Assembly: GCF_026151395.1 (NCBI RefSeq)
Contig: NZ_JAMQPV010000009.1
Coordinates: 1-5,789 of the forward strand
Source: Leptospira limi
Lineage (GTDB): Bacteria > Spirochaetota > Leptospiria > Leptospirales > Leptospiraceae
DNA length: 5,789 nucleotides
Direction: 5' to 3'
Shown here piece after piece: positions 4,844-5,789 of the stretch (its first letter is position 1; every line of letters starts with the position of its first letter). A program made the translations under genes and the position numbers. A model generated the notes under the pieces. It saw only the letters and a list, made by a program, of their open reading frames with translations. It was not told the DNA's origin and did no database searches.

Positions 4844-5143
4844 GTGAGGGTGATTTCGAGAAAAATATTAAGAGATTTCTACTCTATTTCAAAATATTCT
4901 GACTCTAAAATCCCGATCGAAGTCTGGTTTAAAGACACTTCCAAGGCTAACTGGAAATCTCCTGCTGATATCAAAGAAAAATACAGAAATGCTAGTTTCC
5001 TTAAAGACAATAGAATCGTTTTCAATATACATGGGAACAAATACAGATTAATTGTGAAGGTTCATTACAATTTACAAACTGTTTTCATAAGATTTATAGG
5101 AACACACGAACAATACGATAAAATCAATGCTGAGGTGATTTAA
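4844..5143 (+). CDS. higB: HigB-type mRNA interferase toxin
   Basis: This 99-residue toxin belongs to the HigB family within the RelE fold. The characteristic stretches are all present: 'MRVISRK' start, 'ANWKSPADIK' (35-44), 'NRIVFNIHGNKYRLIV' (56-71), and 'FIRFIGTHEQYDKI' (81-94). Family members cleave mRNA on the ribosome and halt growth when the antitoxin is lost. The length is typical and the frame intact. The start is GTG; the residues 'MRVISRK' match family N-termini, but no Shine-Dalgarno lies upstream, hence a possible leaderless message. A second GTG two codons later has GAGG directly against it, too close to serve. The toxin gene comes first, as is usual for hig, and the antitoxin follows with no gap. 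Confidence 0.92.
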   Translation: MRVISRKILRDFYSISKYSDSKIPIEVWFKDTSKANWKSPADIKEKYRNASFLKDNRIVFNIHGNKYRLIVKVHYNLQTVFIRFIGTHEQYDKINAEVI

Positions 5144-5548
5144 ATGAACATTAAGCCTATCAAAAATCAAAAAGATCACTTAGAAGCTCTTGCTGAGATT
5201 GAAAAACTTTGGGATGCGAAAAAGAACACTCCCGAATACGATAAATTAGATATTTTAATAACCTTAGTTGATGCTTACGAAGCTAAACACTACCCTATTG
5301 ATGATCCGGATCCTATTGAAGCTTTAAAATCTGTTATGGATGACATGAACATGAAAAGTGTTGATTTAGGAAATTTAATCGGTGGGCGAAGTCGTGCCAC
5401 TGAAATCTTAAATCGAAAAAGAAAGCTTACCTTGGAAATGATTAGGAAGATTAATCAAAATCTGGGAATTCCAACTGATATTCTTGTAAAAGAATATAAA
5501 GTAAAAACCTCTAAGACAGGAAGAAAAAGAACGCCATCCGTGGCGTAA
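5144..5548 (+). CDS. higA: HigA-type antitoxin, XRE-family regulator
   Basis: This 134-residue antitoxin has a helical N-terminal part (1-60) and a C-terminal helix-turn-helix (about 70-112, 'SVDLGNLIGGRSRATEILNR' and 'LTLEMIRKINQNLGIP'). It neutralises HigB by direct binding and should repress its own operon at the palindrome at 4810-4828. The start ATG follows the toxin stop immediately (TAA then ATG), and GAGGTGA at 5132-5138, in the last higB codons, is a strong ribosome site that would favour antitoxin synthesis. The basic tail 'KTSKTGRKRTPSVA' is somewhat long. The stop lies at the edge of a small hairpin. Confidence 0.92.
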   Translation: MNIKPIKNQKDHLEALAEIEKLWDAKKNTPEYDKLDILITLVDAYEAKHYPIDDPDPIEALKSVMDDMNMKSVDLGNLIGGRSRATEILNRKRKLTLEMIRKINQNLGIPTDILVKEYKVKTSKTGRKRTPSVA

Positions 5549-5555
5549 TTTATTC
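5531..5555 (+). terminator. Weak terminator-like hairpin at the end of higA
   Basis: ACGCCA (5531-5536) and TGGCGT (5541-5546) form a perfect 6-base stem with a TCCG tetraloop that includes the first base of the higA stop codon. The following AATTTATT is only a broken T-run, so termination would be partial. The attC palindrome begins about 20 bases later. Confidence 0.45.
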
Positions 5556-5573
5556 AATTTGCCCGAAAACTTC

Positions 5574-5743
5574 GTATAACAGCACCTAACCGCTTCGCCT
5601 CGGCACTTACGGCCTCGCTCGGTCTGCGACACAAAGGCTTCTGGCACTCCCCTTGCAGTCGCAAGTGTCGTGGCCAGTCCCTAACGTCCCGTTTCCGGGA
5701 CTCAGGGTCAGCCTACGTCGGTTAGGCTAGTTCGTTAATTGCA
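5574..5743 (+). repeat. attC site of cassette G
   Basis: The left box is GTATAAC (5574-5580), the inner arms CCTAACCG (5585-5592) and CGGTTAGG (5719-5726), the spacer CTAGTTC including the unpaired edge, and the right box GTTAATTGC (5734-5742). The central sequence is closest to the attC of cassette C. The last GTT opens another ORF-less cassette. Confidence 0.88.
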
Positions 5744-5789
5744 ATTAGTTGATACTTAGAAAATAACGCGCAAATTTTTTTCATGAGGT
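5735..5789 (+). mobile_element. Integron cassette H, ORF-less family, 5' part only
   Basis: The last 55 bases repeat the left end of cassettes A and D: TTAATTGCAATTAGTTGAT, then TTAGAAAATAACGCGCAAAT and the T-run with CATGAGG. The left end is closer to D than to A. The rest lies beyond the window, so its promoter and attC cannot be judged. It is the fourth copy of the family in eight cassettes. Confidence 0.8.

Larger units (their letters stand above)
4734..5734 (+). mobile_element. Integron cassette G, HigBA toxin-antitoxin
   Basis: This 1001-base cassette starts TTATACGAAATTTT and ends AAAACTTCGTATAA, complementary at 13 of 14 positions. It has a 110-base leader with two palindromes, unlike the short leaders of C and E. 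Toxin-antitoxin cassettes are common in sedentary arrays, where they are thought to stop loss of neighbouring cassettes. Confidence 0.86.

Noticed and set aside
5408..5647. Minus-strand 79-codon frame over higA and the attC
   Set aside because: It crosses the attC palindrome and is antisense to higA; its composition reflects the repeat.

Overview
This window is a stretch of an integron gene-cassette array: seven complete attachment sites, the end of an eighth, and eight cassette bodies or parts of bodies, all in one orientation. Four signs support this. GC-rich imperfect palindromes of about 160-175 bases alternate with AT-rich gene bodies. Each palindrome opens with a box ending in AAC and closes with a box starting GTT. 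Each has inner arms 2-4 bases inside the first box and exactly 6 bases inside the last. Most tellingly, the first bases of every complete cassette are the reverse complement of its own last bases, not of its neighbour's. This is what insertion and excision at attC between G and TT of the GTT box leaves behind. No integrase gene or attI site is in the window; given the orientation they would lie to the left, beyond base 1.

Layout: the end of an attC (1-127); ORF-less cassette A (120-487); ORF-less cassette B (488-859); two-gene cassette C with a YodC-like small protein and an unrecognised 193-residue protein (860-1879); ORF-less cassette D, nearly a copy of A (1880-2247); cassette E with a secreted or outer-membrane protein (2248-3181); cassette F, a mercury module with divergent merR and merTP plus a GDCCVxC-type cysteine-rich protein (3182-4733); cassette G, a HigB-HigA toxin-antitoxin pair (4734-5734); and the first 55 bases of another ORF-less cassette, H (5735-5789).

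The organism cannot be fixed from this window. AT-rich genes, a Gram-negative-type exported protein and long attC sites fit a spirochaete (Leptospira-like) or a similar low-GC Gram-negative; this is a weak inference. The genes are unrelated to each other, as expected in an array. Modules F and G carry promoter-like sequence of their own. C and E have only short leaders, and each follows an ORF-less cassette.

The most unusual part is the recurring ORF-less cassette. It shows conserved internal inverted repeats and, in copies A and D, a good sigma-70-type promoter pointing out into the next cassette. These may be mobile promoter cassettes or carriers of a structured RNA.
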